A stretch of DNA of 64,000 nt from NCBI GenBank assembly GCA_017447515.1, contig JAFSNG010000049.1, forward strand, positions 1 to 64,000. Direction: 5' to 3'. This DNA comes from Prevotella sp. GTDB lineage: Bacteria > Bacteroidota > Bacteroidia > Bacteroidales > Bacteroidaceae. A model generated the notes under the pieces. It worked only from the letters and a program-made list of their open reading frames with translations. It was not told the origin of the DNA and did not search any database. A program made the position numbers and the translations under genes. Below, one piece after another: positions 63,183 through 64,000 of this stretch; position 1 is the first letter of the stretch, and each line of letters starts with the position of its first letter.

Positions 63183-64000
63183 TTAGGAAATTTCCTTATT
63201 AGTCCGATAGACATAATCAGGGTTATATTTCACTCTGTCTCTGACCATTGCAACGAGTGCATGCAGCATCTTATTCTTGATGTTGTTGTGTATCAGCAGA
63301 GGATGTTTGCCACGTTCTTTTAGACGTTGATAGTAGTTGTATACATTCATGTCAAACTTGATTGCTGCTAATGCTGCTTGTGAGAGCAGAGATTTAATCA
63401 TCCTGTTGGCAAACGGGCTGACCTGTGGCCTACTGTTGACACTGGTTCCTGATTGCCGCCCAAACGGCGCTATGCCATAGTAGCAGCCTATTTTTCTTGC
63501 GTTCAATTCAAACTTCTGGAAGTTATCCGTATAGACCATCAGGCACGTTGCATTCTGTATACCTATGCCTGGCATGGAGGTGATGATATCAAAGATTTCC
63601 CTAAGTTCGTCATCTGCGGCGATGATATCCTTTATCTTCTGGTCGCATTTGGCGATAGCCTTGTTTACCTCCGTGATGAGATGCTTGCTAGTAAAAGACA
63701 TGAACGCCCTTGCGTCGGATTTCTCCTGTGTGAGCCGCTTTTCGTCCCTTCTAACCTGCAACGATACCTTCTGACGGACAAGGCTGTGACGATACAAGAA
63801 AACCTCTCTCAGGCACGTCAGCGAGGCACTCTGAGGCTTGTGCAGTATCATCTTGTCGTAGTTGCGCATGGCATATTCAGCAATGGCTTTGGAATCAGCT
63901 TTGTCGTTCTTCACTCGCTGGATACCTGCAGAGTGCTTAATTCTATAGGCACATTCAAGCCACATGTCATAGCCAGAGGCATAGAGATGGTTACTCAGGC
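63183..64000 (-). mobile_element. IS110-family transposase, 3' part (gene runs off the window)
   Basis: The frame is open from the right edge (first full codon at 63998) to the stop at 63183, about 272 codons. The DEDD/RuvC-like N-terminal domain is cut; its last acidic pair is in 'RVKNDKADSKAIAEYA'. The C-terminal Transposase_20 domain is complete ('ITSMPGIGIQNATCLMVYTD', 'YYGIAPFGRQSGTSVNSR' with the QSG motif, 'SLLSQAALAAIKFD'). IS110 elements move by bridge-RNA guided recombination; the 5' non-coding part that would hold the RNA, if this is the IS621-like type, is outside the window. The 136 bases between this gene and 63046 contain the left end of the element, but I cannot place its border. 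Confidence 0.85.

Overview
The window looks like a chromosomal segment of a Prevotella-type member of the Bacteroidales. Three things point there. Many genes are preceded by the Bacteroidetes promoter box TAnnTTTG. Many secreted lipoproteins and SPI-cleaved proteins have Bacteroidetes-style signal peptides. The gene content (Xyn10-feruloyl esterase, GH28-GH43, DUF4922 fusion, rlmN-pdxA-lptE-secG block) is typical of gut or rumen Prevotellaceae. There is no rRNA, CRISPR array, prophage or SusC/SusD pair. One tRNA gene and the 3' part of one IS110-family transposase (right edge) are present.

Layout. 1-793: no convincing protein gene, but a promoter and a probable structured RNA. 794-7299: seven same-strand genes, A+T-rich, all with signal peptides (WG-repeat protein, unknown 407-residue protein, two related small FlgT/LPP20-like proteins, a small outer-membrane barrel, a CsgG-like protein and a partner). 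This is the best candidate for an undescribed envelope system. 7300-9870: small lipoproteins, an orphan HigA-like antitoxin and three related intergenic stem-loop repeats. 9919-14910: AmpG-like transporter and a giant GT2-HIT-SpoIID fusion. 15023-20275: housekeeping block rlmN, pdxA, a frameshifted sigma-54-type activator, lptE, a TPR-like protein and secG. 20279-29273: GH28-GH43 enzyme, tRNA-Val, rny, zapA and its coiled-coil partner, secreted lipase-like and EEP enzymes. 29404-38801: rfbA, a fused sugar kinase-nucleotidyltransferase, ECF sigma factor, rpe, fmt, a Y-family polymerase with its YolD-like partner, and a ResB/CcsA cytochrome c assembly protein. 39013-45576: NUDIX, DUF1593, small hydrolase, a YARHG/lipoprotein operon, YbjQ and DUF1294. 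45656-52165: a G+C-rich stretch with an esterase-SMP30 fusion, a GH10-CE1 xylanase/feruloyl esterase and two tandem sensor proteins that lack a kinase ATPase domain. 52186-63046: a redox cluster (two paralogous flavodoxin-like reductases, two nitroreductases, one of them fused to glutathione peroxidase, FMN-dependent oxidase, SDR, metallo-beta-lactamase fold hydrolase, DoxX, flavin reductase) plus a GH2 enzyme. 63183-64000: IS110 transposase.

The most unusual large-scale pattern is a set of very short tandem arrays with periods of 7, 8 or 9 bases, each locus with its own unit. They lie between genes and also inside coding sequences: in the lptE signal peptide, in the linker of the GT2-HIT-SpoIID fusion, and in ccsA. 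In the sigma-54-type activator a duplicated 7-base unit puts the DNA-binding domain out of frame, and losing one copy would restore a 407-residue protein. A second pattern is a duplicated divergent promoter region (47297-47426 and 58310-58430) that sits between two different gene pairs. All functional statements are from reading the sequence and general family knowledge; no searches were run.
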